NCBI GenBank assembly: GCA_020637755.1
Contig: JACKJW010000015.1
Coordinates: 1-64,000 of the forward strand
Length of the DNA stretch: 64,000 nt
Source of the DNA: Brucellaceae bacterium
GTDB taxonomy: Bacteria > Pseudomonadota > Alphaproteobacteria > Rhizobiales > Rhizobiaceae
Direction: 5' to 3'
Shown piece by piece: positions 41,005 to 50,044 of this stretch. Under the pieces are notes generated by a model. It did no database searches, was not told where the DNA came from, and was given only the letters and a program-made list of their open reading frames with translations. Position 1 is the stretch's first letter. Each line of letters begins with the position of its first letter. Made by a program: the position numbers and the translations under genes.

Positions 41005-41304
41005 GTGTTATCTTGTTGCGGGCAACATAGTGCATTTTACTGCACAATGCGAGTCCTTTTTGTAACTTTTGCCAATTTTGGTGTTATTATATTGAAAATC
41101 AATATGTTAATCGATATCGCGGCGCATCATCCGGCGTCTGGGTGAATGCATTATAATGCACATTTTGGTCAAAACCCGCCCGAATCCCGGCTCTGGTCCG
41201 GCCCGGCATCCCAAGCGCACGACGCCCGTGCGGCACTTCCCCTTTCGCCCTGCTTGGGCTAAGCCCGCAGACACGCAAGCCACGCCTGCACGGGACATCC
41301 AGTC
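41005..41304. promoter_or_regulatory. boxC / aroQ divergent promoter with two TGCA-N6-TGCA sites
   Basis: This 300-bp gene-free spacer contains TGCATTTTACTGCA (41031-41044) near boxC and the perfect palindrome TGCATTATAATGCA (41147-41160) closer to aroQ. Both follow the layout seen in front of boxR and bclA. The second one also encloses a TATAAT -10-like hexamer, so a regulator bound there would block polymerase. Candidate BoxR operators. Confidence 0.65.
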
Positions 41305-41745
41305 ATGACGGCCACCATCTTCATCCTCAATGGACCCAATCTCAACCTTCTGGGCAGGCGCCAGCCGGAAATTTACGGCAGCGAAACGCTCGCCGATGTC
41401 GAGCAGGCCTGCCGCAAGACCGCCGAGGGCCTTGGCCTTGCCGTCCGCTTCCACCAGTCCAACGCCGAGCACGAACTGATCGGCTGGGTGCACGAGGCGC
41501 GCGAAAAGGCCGCCGCAATCATTATCAATCCCGCCGCCTTCACCCACACCTCGGTCGCCCTGCTTGACGCGCTCAACGCCTTCGATGGTCCGGTGCTGGA
41601 AGTGCACATTTCCAATGTGCACAAGCGCGAGAGCTTCCGCCATCATTCCTACGTATCCCTGCGCGCCGATGGCGTCATCGCAGGCTTCGGCACTCAGGGC
41701 TACACGCTGGCGGTCCAGCGCGCGGCGCGTCTCATCGGCGGCTGA
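41305..41745 (+). CDS. aroQ: Type II 3-dehydroquinate dehydratase AroQ
   Basis: The 146-residue enzyme dehydrates 3-dehydroquinate to 3-dehydroshikimate in the shikimate route or in quinate catabolism. Signature segments are ILNGPNLNLLGRRQPEIYG (with the flexible-loop Arg and Tyr), IINPAAFTHTSVALLDAL and EVHISNVHKRESFRHHSY (catalytic His and the S-N substrate-binding pair). Length is typical. It is divergent from boxC and separated by a region with TGCA sites, so it may be co-controlled with the box genes. The N-terminal ATG has no unusual features. Confidence 0.95.
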   Translation: MTATIFILNGPNLNLLGRRQPEIYGSETLADVEQACRKTAEGLGLAVRFHQSNAEHELIGWVHEAREKAAAIIINPAAFTHTSVALLDALNAFDGPVLEVHISNVHKRESFRHHSYVSLRADGVIAGFGTQGYTLAVQRAARLIGG

Positions 41746-41860
41746 ACCGCGGGCTGAAAGGCCAGATGCACCTTCCTTGAAACTGTTTGAATTTATAATA
41801 ATATATTTGGCAGATTGTTCGCGTGCTTAACTGCCGCGCGAACTGCCGAGGAAATTCTGC

Positions 41861-42406
41861 ATGAAAACACCTGCCGCCCCGACCCGCGCACGCAAGCCCT
41901 CCAGTCCGCTCGACCTCGGTATTCCCGACGCCGACACGGTGATCGGCTTCACGCTCCGCAAGGCGCAGCTTGCCGTCTTCCAGGATTTCGGCGACCGGTT
42001 TGCCCGTCTCAAGGTGCGCCCCGCCGAATTCACCGCGCTGACCCTGATGGCCACACGCCCCGGCCAGAAGCAGTCCGACATTGCCGAAGCCCTGGGCGTG
42101 AAGCCTGCCAATCTGGTCTCGCTGATGGACGGACTGGAACAGCGCGGGCTGGCCGAGCGCCGCAAGGGCGACGTTGACCGCCGCTCCCATTCCCTTCACC
42201 TCACCCAGAAGGGCGAGAAATTCGTCGAGCGCATGCTTGGCATCTGGCGCCAGCATGAGGACTATCTCGTTGCCAAGCTCGGCGGCGAGGCCGAGCGCGA
42301 CCGTCTGATCGAGATGCTGGAGCGGATCACCGCACCCGGTGCGGAAGGTGCGGCCAATGCCGTGGTGTCCGGTGATGATGCCGCCTTGGCGGCCGACGGC
42401 GGCTGA
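41861..42406 (+). CDS. MarR family transcriptional regulator
   Basis: The 181-residue MarR-type protein has a winged helix with TALTLMATRPGQKQSDIAEALGVKPANLVSLMDGLEQRGLAERR (residues about 60-105) followed by KGDVDRRSHSLHLTQKGEKF, as usual for the wing. MarR proteins such as CouR and FerR bind hydroxycinnamoyl-CoA esters and repress their catabolic genes, and a feruloyl-CoA synthase-type gene lies 471 bp downstream on the opposite strand. An AT-rich stretch at 41790-41808 (TTATAATAATATAT) is a candidate operator. The assignment to hydroxycinnamate control is inference from context. Confidence 0.88.
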   Translation: MKTPAAPTRARKPSSPLDLGIPDADTVIGFTLRKAQLAVFQDFGDRFARLKVRPAEFTALTLMATRPGQKQSDIAEALGVKPANLVSLMDGLEQRGLAERRKGDVDRRSHSLHLTQKGEKFVERMLGIWRQHEDYLVAKLGGEAERDRLIEMLERITAPGAEGAANAVVSGDDAALAADGG

Positions 42407-42829
42407 TCACGCCCCGCGCATGGCCGCGATGACGGCAGCGGGAATTTCGACAGCCTTGATCCGCGAGGGGTCAGCCGGATCGCGTCCGGCCCAGATGCGG
42501 GTCTCGTGTGCCTCGATGGCCAGCCGGCCGTCCTTGAACACCCTGTGATCAATGTCGAAGCTGGATCGCCGGACAGCGGCAAAGCAGCTCTCGATGGTGA
42601 TCACGTCGCCAAAGCTGGATGGGACGAGGAACCGCGCGCCGGTGTCGCCTATGGGAATGCCGACAATGCCATGCGCCTTCACCCAGGCAGCTTTCTTCAT
42701 GCCCAGCGCCTTTTCCATCAGATAGGCGGTCGAGGCATCGAACATGGCGAAATAGCGGGGAAAGAAGACGATCCCCGCCGCGTCGCAGTCACCCCATTCG
42801 ATTTCCACGTCGCGGCGGTTTGTCAGCAT
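42407..42829 (-). CDS. 4-hydroxybenzoyl-CoA thioesterase-like protein
   Basis: The 140-residue hotdog protein starts MLTNRRDVEIEWGDCDAAGIVFFPRYFAMFD, where GDCD-x-x-G-I-V-F-x-P-R-Y is the classical 4HBT motif with the catalytic Asp, and continues with FLVPSSFGDVITIESC. The start at 42829 has AGGGGA upstream. The frame stays open to 42865. It is convergent with the MarR gene, ending on the next base, and lies downstream of the CoA ligase gene, so it may hydrolyse 4-hydroxybenzoyl- or feruloyl-type CoA esters. Confidence 0.85.
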   Translation of the reverse strand: MLTNRRDVEIEWGDCDAAGIVFFPRYFAMFDASTAYLMEKALGMKKAAWVKAHGIVGIPIGDTGARFLVPSSFGDVITIESCFAAVRRSSFDIDHRVFKDGRLAIEAHETRIWAGRDPADPSRIKAVEIPAAVIAAMRGA

Positions 42830-42876
42830 GTCATGTCCCCTGCCGGGCCGTTCCGGCAGGCGCATGTGCGCCCGGA

Positions 42877-44745
42877 TCAGCCCTTCTTGCGGCGCGCGGC
42901 CACCATCACATGGTCCGGCACCGGGTTCGTGTAGAGGTCATCGACCAAGCCCGCGCGGGCCGCCATGACGGCACGCTGGTTGATCGATCCCTTGTCAGTC
43001 ACCTCATGGGCATCGAGCGAGGGCGGGCTGTCAAGGATGATGGCGCGGGCGACCAGCGTGGAACTGCCCGTCGATTGCGCCGCGCAGGCATCCAGCCGCT
43101 CCTGGAAGATCCGGCGCACCTCGGGATGCGCGGCAACCGCTGCATCGTCGGCATCGGCCAGCTCGGGAGCGATCTTGCGCACGGCATCGTGGTCGGTGAA
43201 CAGCAGCGCGCCGATGTAGTCCTGGTTCAGACCCGTCAGCACCGCATCGCGCACATAGGGCGCGAAGCCCTTCACCAGCGCACCGCGCACACCAGCCATG
43301 TTGACCCATGTTCCGGTGTTGAGCTTGTAGTCCTCCGACACGCGGCCATCAAACAGCAGGCCCTTGTTCACATCGTCCGGGTCCACGAATTTCAACGCGT
43401 CATGGATGATGTAGAAGCCTTCCTCGTCAAAGGCCTCTGCGGTCTTGTCCGGCTGGCGCCAGTAGCCCGGCGTGATGTTCGGGCCCTTCATGCGCACTTC
43501 CATCTTCTCGCCGTTGGGCAGAAGCTTGTAGGTGATGCCGGTGATCGGCAGGCCCACTTCGCCCGGCCGCGTCACCGGCCAGGTCGCGGTCGCCGAGGCT
43601 GGCGCCGTCTCGGTCGAGCCATAACCGGTGATGATCATCACCCGCTTGCCGGTGGAGGCGACGGCCGCGCTCTCCAGCATGTCCCAGACATGCTGCGACA
43701 GGCCCGCACCCGAATACTGGATCAGCTTGAGATCACGGAAGAAGCTGTCACGCAGGGCATGATTGGCCTCGAAACGGTCAGCCAGCATCTCGTAGCCCTT
43801 GGGCACGTTGAAATAGACGGTCGGCGACACTTCGGTCAGGTTGCGCACGGACTTGGCGATCCCCGCCGGGGTCGGCGCGCCGTCATCAATGTAGAGCGAG
43901 CCGCCATTGTAGAGCACAATGCCGAAATTGTGGTTGCCGCCCGCCGTGTGATTCCACGGCAGCCAGTCCACCAGCACAGGCTTTTCCTCCTTCAGGAAGG
44001 CAAGCGCGGTGGCAATCATCTCCTGGTTGGCGCATTGCATGCGCTGCGTGTTGATGACAGCCTTCGGCATGCCGGTCGAACCCGAGGTGAACAGGAATTT
44101 CGTCACCGTATCCGGGGTCACGGCACCGTGCGCCTTGTCCACGGCGTCGGTCACCGGGGTCGCCACCACGTCATCGAAGGAATGCGAGGCACGCCCCTCG
44201 ATCGGGTTGCGCGTGACGACCAGATCCATATCAGCCGTCATCACGGCATCAAAGGCCCTGGCGTAGGGCGCGCCCTCCTGCACGAACACCATGCCCGGTG
44301 TCAGCAGATTGAAGACATGCTTCAGCTTGGCGAAATCCTGCGACACCAGCGCATAGGGCGGCGAGACCGGCGAATAGGGAACACCAGCCGTCAGCGCGCC
44401 GAGCGCCATCAGTGCATGTTCGATGGAATTGCCCGACAGGATGACCAGCGGCCGCTCGGCCGAAAGCCCCTTGTCGATCAGGTATTGCGCGACGGCGCGA
44501 ACCTTCTGCCAGACCTGGCCATAAGTCAGCTTGCGCCACTCTCCGCCATCGGGACGGTCGGCAAGGAACAGCTGATCCGGCGTTTCGGTCGCCCATTTTT
44601 CCAGCCGGTCGATCATCGAACGCGGATAGGCACCGAGTTCCGCGTCCGGACGGATGTAGAGAACGCCGTCGGCCCCCTTTTCCACATGCGCGGAAAGGTC
44701 CCCCATCAGCACAGGGCGAACGCCCTCGATATCGACAAGCGGCAT
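42877..44745 (-). CDS. Feruloyl-CoA synthase-type hydroxycinnamate-CoA ligase
   Basis: The 622-residue adenylate-forming enzyme is longer than common acyl-CoA ligases and resembles bacterial feruloyl-CoA synthases. Motifs are FLFTSGSTGMPKAVINTQRM (P-loop, about residue 218), VDWLPWNHTAGGNHNFG, TGYGSTETAPASATATWPV and FDGRVSEDYKLNTGTWVN. The tail VTDKGSINQRAVMAARAGLVDDLY holds the C-terminal Lys-Gly region. It would activate ferulate or p-coumarate with ATP and CoA. A feruloyl-CoA hydratase/lyase and vanillin dehydrogenase, normally next door, are not in the window. The start has GGGAGGAGACC upstream. Neighbours are the thioesterase and a MarR regulator. Confidence 0.85.
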   Translation of the reverse strand: MPLVDIEGVRPVLMGDLSAHVEKGADGVLYIRPDAELGAYPRSMIDRLEKWATETPDQLFLADRPDGGEWRKLTYGQVWQKVRAVAQYLIDKGLSAERPLVILSGNSIEHALMALGALTAGVPYSPVSPPYALVSQDFAKLKHVFNLLTPGMVFVQEGAPYARAFDAVMTADMDLVVTRNPIEGRASHSFDDVVATPVTDAVDKAHGAVTPDTVTKFLFTSGSTGMPKAVINTQRMQCANQEMIATALAFLKEEKPVLVDWLPWNHTAGGNHNFGIVLYNGGSLYIDDGAPTPAGIAKSVRNLTEVSPTVYFNVPKGYEMLADRFEANHALRDSFFRDLKLIQYSGAGLSQHVWDMLESAAVASTGKRVMIITGYGSTETAPASATATWPVTRPGEVGLPITGITYKLLPNGEKMEVRMKGPNITPGYWRQPDKTAEAFDEEGFYIIHDALKFVDPDDVNKGLLFDGRVSEDYKLNTGTWVNMAGVRGALVKGFAPYVRDAVLTGLNQDYIGALLFTDHDAVRKIAPELADADDAAVAAHPEVRRIFQERLDACAAQSTGSSTLVARAIILDSPPSLDAHEVTDKGSINQRAVMAARAGLVDDLYTNPVPDHVMVAARRKKG

Positions 44746-44762
44746 GGTCTCCTCCCATTTAA

Positions 44763-44775
44763 TTATCGCTTATAA
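44763..44775. promoter_or_regulatory. Short palindromic element upstream of the CoA ligase gene
   Basis: TTATCGCTTATAA has TTAT/ATAA arms and lies 18 bp before the ligase start, inside an AT-rich patch of about 30 bp. The arms are only 4 bp long, so this is a weak candidate for the MarR site. Confidence 0.3.
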
Positions 44776-44892
44776 CTATTCTGCCAGAGACCTTTTTGTG
44801 ACGCAAGCCCCTTTGTAGCCTCAGCCGCCCTTGACCCCGTTCATCCCGGCAGGCATCACGCGCAAGGAAAACACCGGGGGCGGAGCGCATTC

Positions 44893-45603
44893 ATGGGCAC
44901 GGTCTTTGCAAGCCAGGGCGACCGCTGCGGCTGGCCGCAGGCGATCCTGTTTGATCTCGACGGCACGCTGGTCGATTCCGTTCCCGACCTGAGAACCGCG
45001 GTCAACGCCGCACTGGCGGCCGAAGGCCATGCCCCGCTGAGCGATGCGGATGTGCGCCTTATGGTCGGCCTCGGCGCGGCAAAGCTGGTGGAGCGCGCCT
45101 TCGCCGCGCGCGCCGTTCCGCTCTCTGCAGACGCTCTGGCGCTGCGCACCGCGCGCATGCTGGATGCCTATGCCGATTGCCTGACGGAGAACACGAAGGC
45201 CCTTCCCGGCGCGCTGGAGATGGTCGCAGCGTATCATCGCGCCCGGGTGAAGATCGCCGTCGTCACCAACAAGCCGCAAGCCCCTGCCCGCACCATCCTG
45301 TCCCGCCTCGGCTTTGCGGATCACGTGGATGCCGTGATCGGCGGAGACACCGGCCCGGCTCGCAAACCGGCACCGGACATGCTGCTCCATGCTGTCCAAG
45401 GCTTCGGTTTGCACCCGTCGCGCGCGCTGATGGTGGGCGACACCGCCCATGATGTGGAAGCCGCGCGTGCAGCAGGCATGGCGGTGCTGGTTGTGGAAGG
45501 TGGATACACCGCGCGTCCCGCGGCGCAACTCGGTGCCGATAGCGTCCTTGCGTCTCTCTCCGCCCTGCCCCAAGCCATCGAGCGCCTGAAGCAGCCCGCC
45601 TGA
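44893..45603 (+). CDS. gph: HAD family phosphoglycolate phosphatase Gph
   Basis: The 236-residue HAD hydrolase has motif I AILFDLDGTLVDSVPDL (catalytic Asp-x-Asp), motif II VVTNKPQAPARTIL, and motifs III and IV in KPAPDMLLHAV and MVGDTAHDVEAARAAG. Together these are the pattern of Gph, which dephosphorylates 2-phosphoglycolate. Related HAD enzymes act on other substrates, so the specificity is not proven. It is divergent from the CoA ligase gene. Confidence 0.85.
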   Translation: MGTVFASQGDRCGWPQAILFDLDGTLVDSVPDLRTAVNAALAAEGHAPLSDADVRLMVGLGAAKLVERAFAARAVPLSADALALRTARMLDAYADCLTENTKALPGALEMVAAYHRARVKIAVVTNKPQAPARTILSRLGFADHVDAVIGGDTGPARKPAPDMLLHAVQGFGLHPSRALMVGDTAHDVEAARAAGMAVLVVEGGYTARPAAQLGADSVLASLSALPQAIERLKQPA

Positions 45604-45628
45604 CGGTTTTCCTCGCGCCGGCCGCCCG

Positions 45629-48600
45629 TCACATTTGTGCGGCGGCGGCCTCCAGTTCGCGATTGAGCCGCGCTTCTTCCTCGGCTTGCGGCGTCACGAA
45701 GCGTGCCAGCAGCAGATAGGCGACCGGCGTGACAAACAGCGTGGCGAGCGTCGCCAGCCCCAGCCCGCCCGCAATCACCCAGCCGAGCGCGATGCGCGCT
45801 TCCGCCCCCGCCCCGCTCGCCAGCAGCAGTGGCACGCCACCCAGAACGGTGGAGATCATCGTCATCATGACGGGACGCAGACGGCGCGCACAGGCCTGCT
45901 CGATGGCATCGCGCACGCCAAGGCCCCGGTCGCGCAACTGGTTGGCGAACTCCACGATCAGGATGCCGTTCTTCGCCATGATGCCGACCAGCAGCACAAG
46001 CCCGATCTGGCTGTAGACATTGAGGCTCGTGCCCGTCAGCGCCATGGCGAAGACCGCACAGGCCAGCCCCAGCGGAACTGTCAGGATGATGATCAGCGCG
46101 GAAATGAAGCTCTCGAACTGCGCCGCCAGAACCAGCAAAACGATCACGATCGCAAAGGCGAAGATCAGCCCCATGTTGCCGGAGGTCTCATTCAGCGTGG
46201 CAGCCTCGGCGAGCGGGATCAGACGTGCCCCCGGCGGCAGATGCGGCGCGGCGATGCGCGAAAATTCCGCCATGGCGGAAGCCAGCGGGAAGTCGTCGGC
46301 CAGACTCGCCGTCACCGTCACCGCGCGGAACTTCTGCTCGCGCGACAATTCCGGCGCAACGGGCTTTTCCACCAGCGTCGAGATGGACGACATCGGCACG
46401 GCGCGCCCATCGGATGTCTTCAGGAAGATGTTCTCAAGGTCGGTCGGATCGTTGACCGGATTGGAGCTCGACAGGAGCTTTACGTCCACCGCCCGGTCAC
46501 CAAGGAACACCGAGCCGATGGCCCGCCCGTCCAGCATCGACTGGATCACCGGCGCAAGCCCGTCGATGGAAATTCCGAGATCGGAGGCCTTTTCGCGGTC
46601 GACATTGATCGCCAGCTGCGGCTGCGTCGTCTCGTAGGACTGGCGTACCCGGCTGAAGCGGGGGTCCTTTTCCAGCGCCTGCGCAATGGCGTCTGATGCC
46701 TTGGCCAGCGCGGCGTAATCATCCCCGGCAATCGCCATTTGCAGCCCGCTGCCCGCCCCGCGGATGCCGAGGCTGTTGGGCTGGATGACGAAGGCACGCA
46801 CGCCCGGCACCTGCCCCGTCAGCCGGTTCAATTCACCGACGATTGCCTGCTGGCTGCGCTCGCGCTTGGACCATGGCGCAAAGCGCAGCACCATGAACCC
46901 TGCATTGGCCTGCCCGCCGCGCCCGGCAATGGAGAACACGTCCGCGATCTCGCCCGACGCCACATAGGGCTGAACGAGGTCTTCCAGCTTGCGCATCTGC
47001 GCCGCGGTGTGCTGGAGACTGACACCCTGCGGCGCGCTGACCTGGAAAAAGGCGAGTGAGCGGTCTTCCGGCGGCGTCAGTTCCTGCTTCAAAAGGCCGA
47101 AGGTCACCCAGGCCACACCCGACACCAGCACGGTCGCCACGATCACCAGGGCCGGCGCATTCAGCGCCATGCGCAGCACCCGCGCATAGAGGCCTGCGCT
47201 CGCCCGCGCCAGCCCGTTGTAGAGTTGGCCGTGCGAGGCCTCCCCGCGCGCCTGCCCCGCGAGAAACCGTGACGCCAGCATCGGCGCCAGCGACAAGGCC
47301 ACCACCGAGGACAGCATGACGGAAAAGGCAAGCGTGAAGCCGAATTCCCGGAACAGGCCACCCGCCTTGCCCGGCAGGAAGGAGATGGGAATGAAGACGG
47401 CAGCCAGCGTCGCCGTCGTGGTCACCACTGCAAAAAACACTTCGCGCGTGCCGATCACCGCTGCCGCGCGCGCACCAAGGCCCTGGTTGCGCCGCGTGAC
47501 GATGTTTTCGAGAACCACGATGGCATCGTCCACCACCATGCCGGTAGCAAGCACCAGCGCCAGCAGGGTCAGAATATTGATCGAAAAACCGGCAAGCCAG
47601 ATGCCGGCCAGCGCGCCCGTCAGCGCAACGGGGATCGTCAGTGCCGGGATCAGCGTGGCCCGCAGGTTGGCCAGAAACAGGTAGATGACCGCGATCACGA
47701 TGATGATTGCAAGGCCGAGCGACCAGACCACCTCGGAAATGGCGCCCGAGATGAAGGTCGCGTCATCGGAAGTGACGCGGATGTCGAGCGTCTCCGGCAT
47801 CACCTTGCGCATCTCGTCCACCGCAGCGCGCACGCCTGCCGAAATGTCGAGCGTGTTGGAGCCGGCCTGCCGGATGATTCCGAGGCCGACACCGTTGCGG
47901 CCATTGGCGCGCAGCGCCGAATCGCCCGGGTCCGGCCCGAGCGTGACACTCGCCACGTCGCCGACCCGCACCCGGTCCTTGATGAGGATGGCCTCGAAGG
48001 CCTCGCGTGACGCCACGGACGCGCTGGCCCTGACCACGAAATCCTGCGACGAGGATGTCAGCGACCCCGCCGGTGCATCAAAGGCGGCCGAGGACAGGGC
48101 TGAAGCCAGGTCGGCGACCGTCAGCCCGCGGCTCGCCAGCTTTGCCTGATCCACATCGATGCGGAAAATCTCGTCGCGGTCGCCATAGACCTGCACATCG
48201 GCGACACCGGGAACAGCGGTCAGCCGGTCGAGGATTTCCTCCTCCACATAGAGCGTCATCTGCTGGACGGTCAGGTCCTGCGAGGTCAGCGCGATGCGCA
48301 TCACGGCCTGCGAATTGCTGTCGGCCTTGACGATCACCGGATCATCGGCTTCGTCCGGCAGATCCTGCGAGATGCGGCTGATGGCGTCGCGCAGGTCGGA
48401 GGCCGCCACATCAAGATTTGTCGCCTCGGTGAATTCCACCGTCACGCTGGAGCGCCCGAAGGTCGAAGTGGACGACAGCGCCTTGACACCTGGAACACGC
48501 CCGGCTGCGCCCTCGATACGCGCGGTCAGCTCGCGGTCGATGGTTTCCGGGGCCGCGCCGGCAAAGTCGGTGCGCACCGTGATGACGGGATTGTCCGTCT

Positions 48601-48739
48601 CTGGCAGTTCTCGCACTTCCGCGCCCAGAAGTGCGGCCAGCCCGGCCACGATGATCAACAGGTTGACCACCAGCGCCAGCACGGGACGGCGCACGAAAAC
48701 CGCCGTGAACCCCTCGCCACGCCGTTGCGCGTCAGGCAT
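45629..48739 (-). CDS. RND efflux transporter permease
   Basis: The 1036-residue inner-membrane pump has the RND layout: TM1 at about residues 12-33, a large periplasmic loop, TM2-6, a second large loop, TM7-12. In TM4 the proton-relay pair is visible in LATGMVVDDAIVVLENIVTRRNQGLG (Asp-Asp). The loop 1 start is VRELPETDNPVITVRTDF and the late VGIMAKNGILIVEFANQLRDRG is also characteristic of the HAE1/MexF group. Partner of the membrane fusion protein upstream, whose stop overlaps this start by 8 nt. No outer-membrane channel is encoded nearby, so it probably uses an unlinked TolC-type channel. Confidence 0.92.
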   Translation of the reverse strand: MPDAQRRGEGFTAVFVRRPVLALVVNLLIIVAGLAALLGAEVRELPETDNPVITVRTDFAGAAPETIDRELTARIEGAAGRVPGVKALSSTSTFGRSSVTVEFTEATNLDVAASDLRDAISRISQDLPDEADDPVIVKADSNSQAVMRIALTSQDLTVQQMTLYVEEEILDRLTAVPGVADVQVYGDRDEIFRIDVDQAKLASRGLTVADLASALSSAAFDAPAGSLTSSSQDFVVRASASVASREAFEAILIKDRVRVGDVASVTLGPDPGDSALRANGRNGVGLGIIRQAGSNTLDISAGVRAAVDEMRKVMPETLDIRVTSDDATFISGAISEVVWSLGLAIIIVIAVIYLFLANLRATLIPALTIPVALTGALAGIWLAGFSINILTLLALVLATGMVVDDAIVVLENIVTRRNQGLGARAAAVIGTREVFFAVVTTTATLAAVFIPISFLPGKAGGLFREFGFTLAFSVMLSSVVALSLAPMLASRFLAGQARGEASHGQLYNGLARASAGLYARVLRMALNAPALVIVATVLVSGVAWVTFGLLKQELTPPEDRSLAFFQVSAPQGVSLQHTAAQMRKLEDLVQPYVASGEIADVFSIAGRGGQANAGFMVLRFAPWSKRERSQQAIVGELNRLTGQVPGVRAFVIQPNSLGIRGAGSGLQMAIAGDDYAALAKASDAIAQALEKDPRFSRVRQSYETTQPQLAINVDREKASDLGISIDGLAPVIQSMLDGRAIGSVFLGDRAVDVKLLSSSNPVNDPTDLENIFLKTSDGRAVPMSSISTLVEKPVAPELSREQKFRAVTVTASLADDFPLASAMAEFSRIAAPHLPPGARLIPLAEAATLNETSGNMGLIFAFAIVIVLLVLAAQFESFISALIIILTVPLGLACAVFAMALTGTSLNVYSQIGLVLLVGIMAKNGILIVEFANQLRDRGLGVRDAIEQACARRLRPVMMTMISTVLGGVPLLLASGAGAEARIALGWVIAGGLGLATLATLFVTPVAYLLLARFVTPQAEEEARLNRELEAAAAQM

Positions 48740-49910
48740 CGGGCTTCTCCCGCGCCGGCATTTCCGGCGAAGCGTTCGAAAGGTCCTTCAGCGCCGCGCC
48801 CTCACGCAACACTTGCACGCCTTCCGTCACCACCCGGTCTCCCGCCGCCAGCCCCGGCGCATCCACCAGCACGCTGTCGGAATTGCGCTGGAGGATGGAC
48901 ACGGCAACGCGGCTGGCCTTGCCCTCGACCACCTTCCAGACAAAGGCTCCGCCCGAACTCCATTGCACCGCGAGCGGATCGACGGCGGGGAAATCCTGCC
49001 CGCGGAAGGCAAGGGCGATGCGGAAGCTCATGCCGGGCTTCAGCCGGTCATCACCGTTGCCAAGCAAAGCCTGCACCTGGAAGGTGCGGCTGGCGCGGTC
49101 GATGCGGCTTCCAACCGCCGAAACTGTTCCGGCAAATTCCTCGCCGGGCAGCGAGACCGCCGTCGCCCTCACCGCCAGTCCGGCAGCGATCTGTGTTGCA
49201 AAGCGTTCCGGCAGCCAGAACTCCACGAGAATTGACGAACGGTCATCAAGCGTCACGATTTCACTCTGGGTTGTGACGTAGTCGCCCGCCTCCACCGGGA
49301 CGATGCCCACATGGCCCTCCATGGGCGCAACGATGGAGCGCCGCATCAGCGCCAGCTCCGCCTCGCGGAGCGCCAGTTGCGCCGTGTCGCGCGCTGCCCG
49401 CGCATCATCCAGCGCGCTCTGGGTGGCGGTGCGGCTGCGGAACAGTTGCTCGGCACGCTGCAAGGCCGTGTCTGCCGTCTTCAACGTCAGGGCAGCCTTG
49501 TCACGGGCCAGCGTTTCCTGCGCGCTGTCGAGCCGCGCCAGCACATCACCGGATGCCACCTGGGCACCGGATGCGACGCGCACCTCGGCCAGCACACCCG
49601 ACGAGAGCGGAACGACAGTGACGGATCGCAGGGCTTCGCCGTCGCCGATGGCCTCCACCCGGTCATTGATGGTGGCAAGAAACACTTCCGCGGTGCGCAC
49701 GGCGGTCGCGCGCGCACCAGGCGCACCATTCGGCTTGCTGACAGCGCCCGTCTGGGTCACTGGTTCGGCTCCGGCCAGCAGCGCGATGAGAGCAGGCGGA
49801 AAGCCGGAACTGCTCAGCTGCCCGCGCGCCTCGGGAACCAGCCTCGCCCAGCCGAAAATCGCTGCGACCGTCACGGCAACAACGCCGATTGCCTGTTTCC
49901 ACCACGCCAT
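48732..49910 (-). CDS. RND efflux membrane fusion protein
   Basis: The 392-residue periplasmic adaptor has an N-terminal signal anchor (residues about 8-25). Next comes VTVVPLSSGVLAEVRVASGAQVASGDVLARLDSAQE, a lipoyl half-motif with the V-A-x-G-A-x-V-A-x-G-D-x-L core, then an alpha-helical hairpin rich in Ala and Arg. The second lipoyl half, RRSIVAPMEGHVGIVPVEAGDYVTTQSE, and a beta-barrel follow. The start at MAWWKQAIG has AGGAAAGG upstream. It precedes and overlaps the permease by 8 nt, so the pair forms an operon. Confidence 0.9.
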   Translation of the reverse strand: MAWWKQAIGVVAVTVAAIFGWARLVPEARGQLSSSGFPPALIALLAGAEPVTQTGAVSKPNGAPGARATAVRTAEVFLATINDRVEAIGDGEALRSVTVVPLSSGVLAEVRVASGAQVASGDVLARLDSAQETLARDKAALTLKTADTALQRAEQLFRSRTATQSALDDARAARDTAQLALREAELALMRRSIVAPMEGHVGIVPVEAGDYVTTQSEIVTLDDRSSILVEFWLPERFATQIAAGLAVRATAVSLPGEEFAGTVSAVGSRIDRASRTFQVQALLGNGDDRLKPGMSFRIALAFRGQDFPAVDPLAVQWSSGGAFVWKVVEGKASRVAVSILQRNSDSVLVDAPGLAAGDRVVTEGVQVLREGAALKDLSNASPEMPAREKPDA

Positions 49911-50044
49911 GAAGGGCCTTTCCTGAACCAGTCTGGCAATATGGATCACGCGCCCGACCGGTCAAATGAATTCGGCGTCATGCGCGGATGGCCAAAAAAC
50001 ATGGTGAACCAGGCAGGCCCTTGGCACCCCGGATGGGACCGCAC

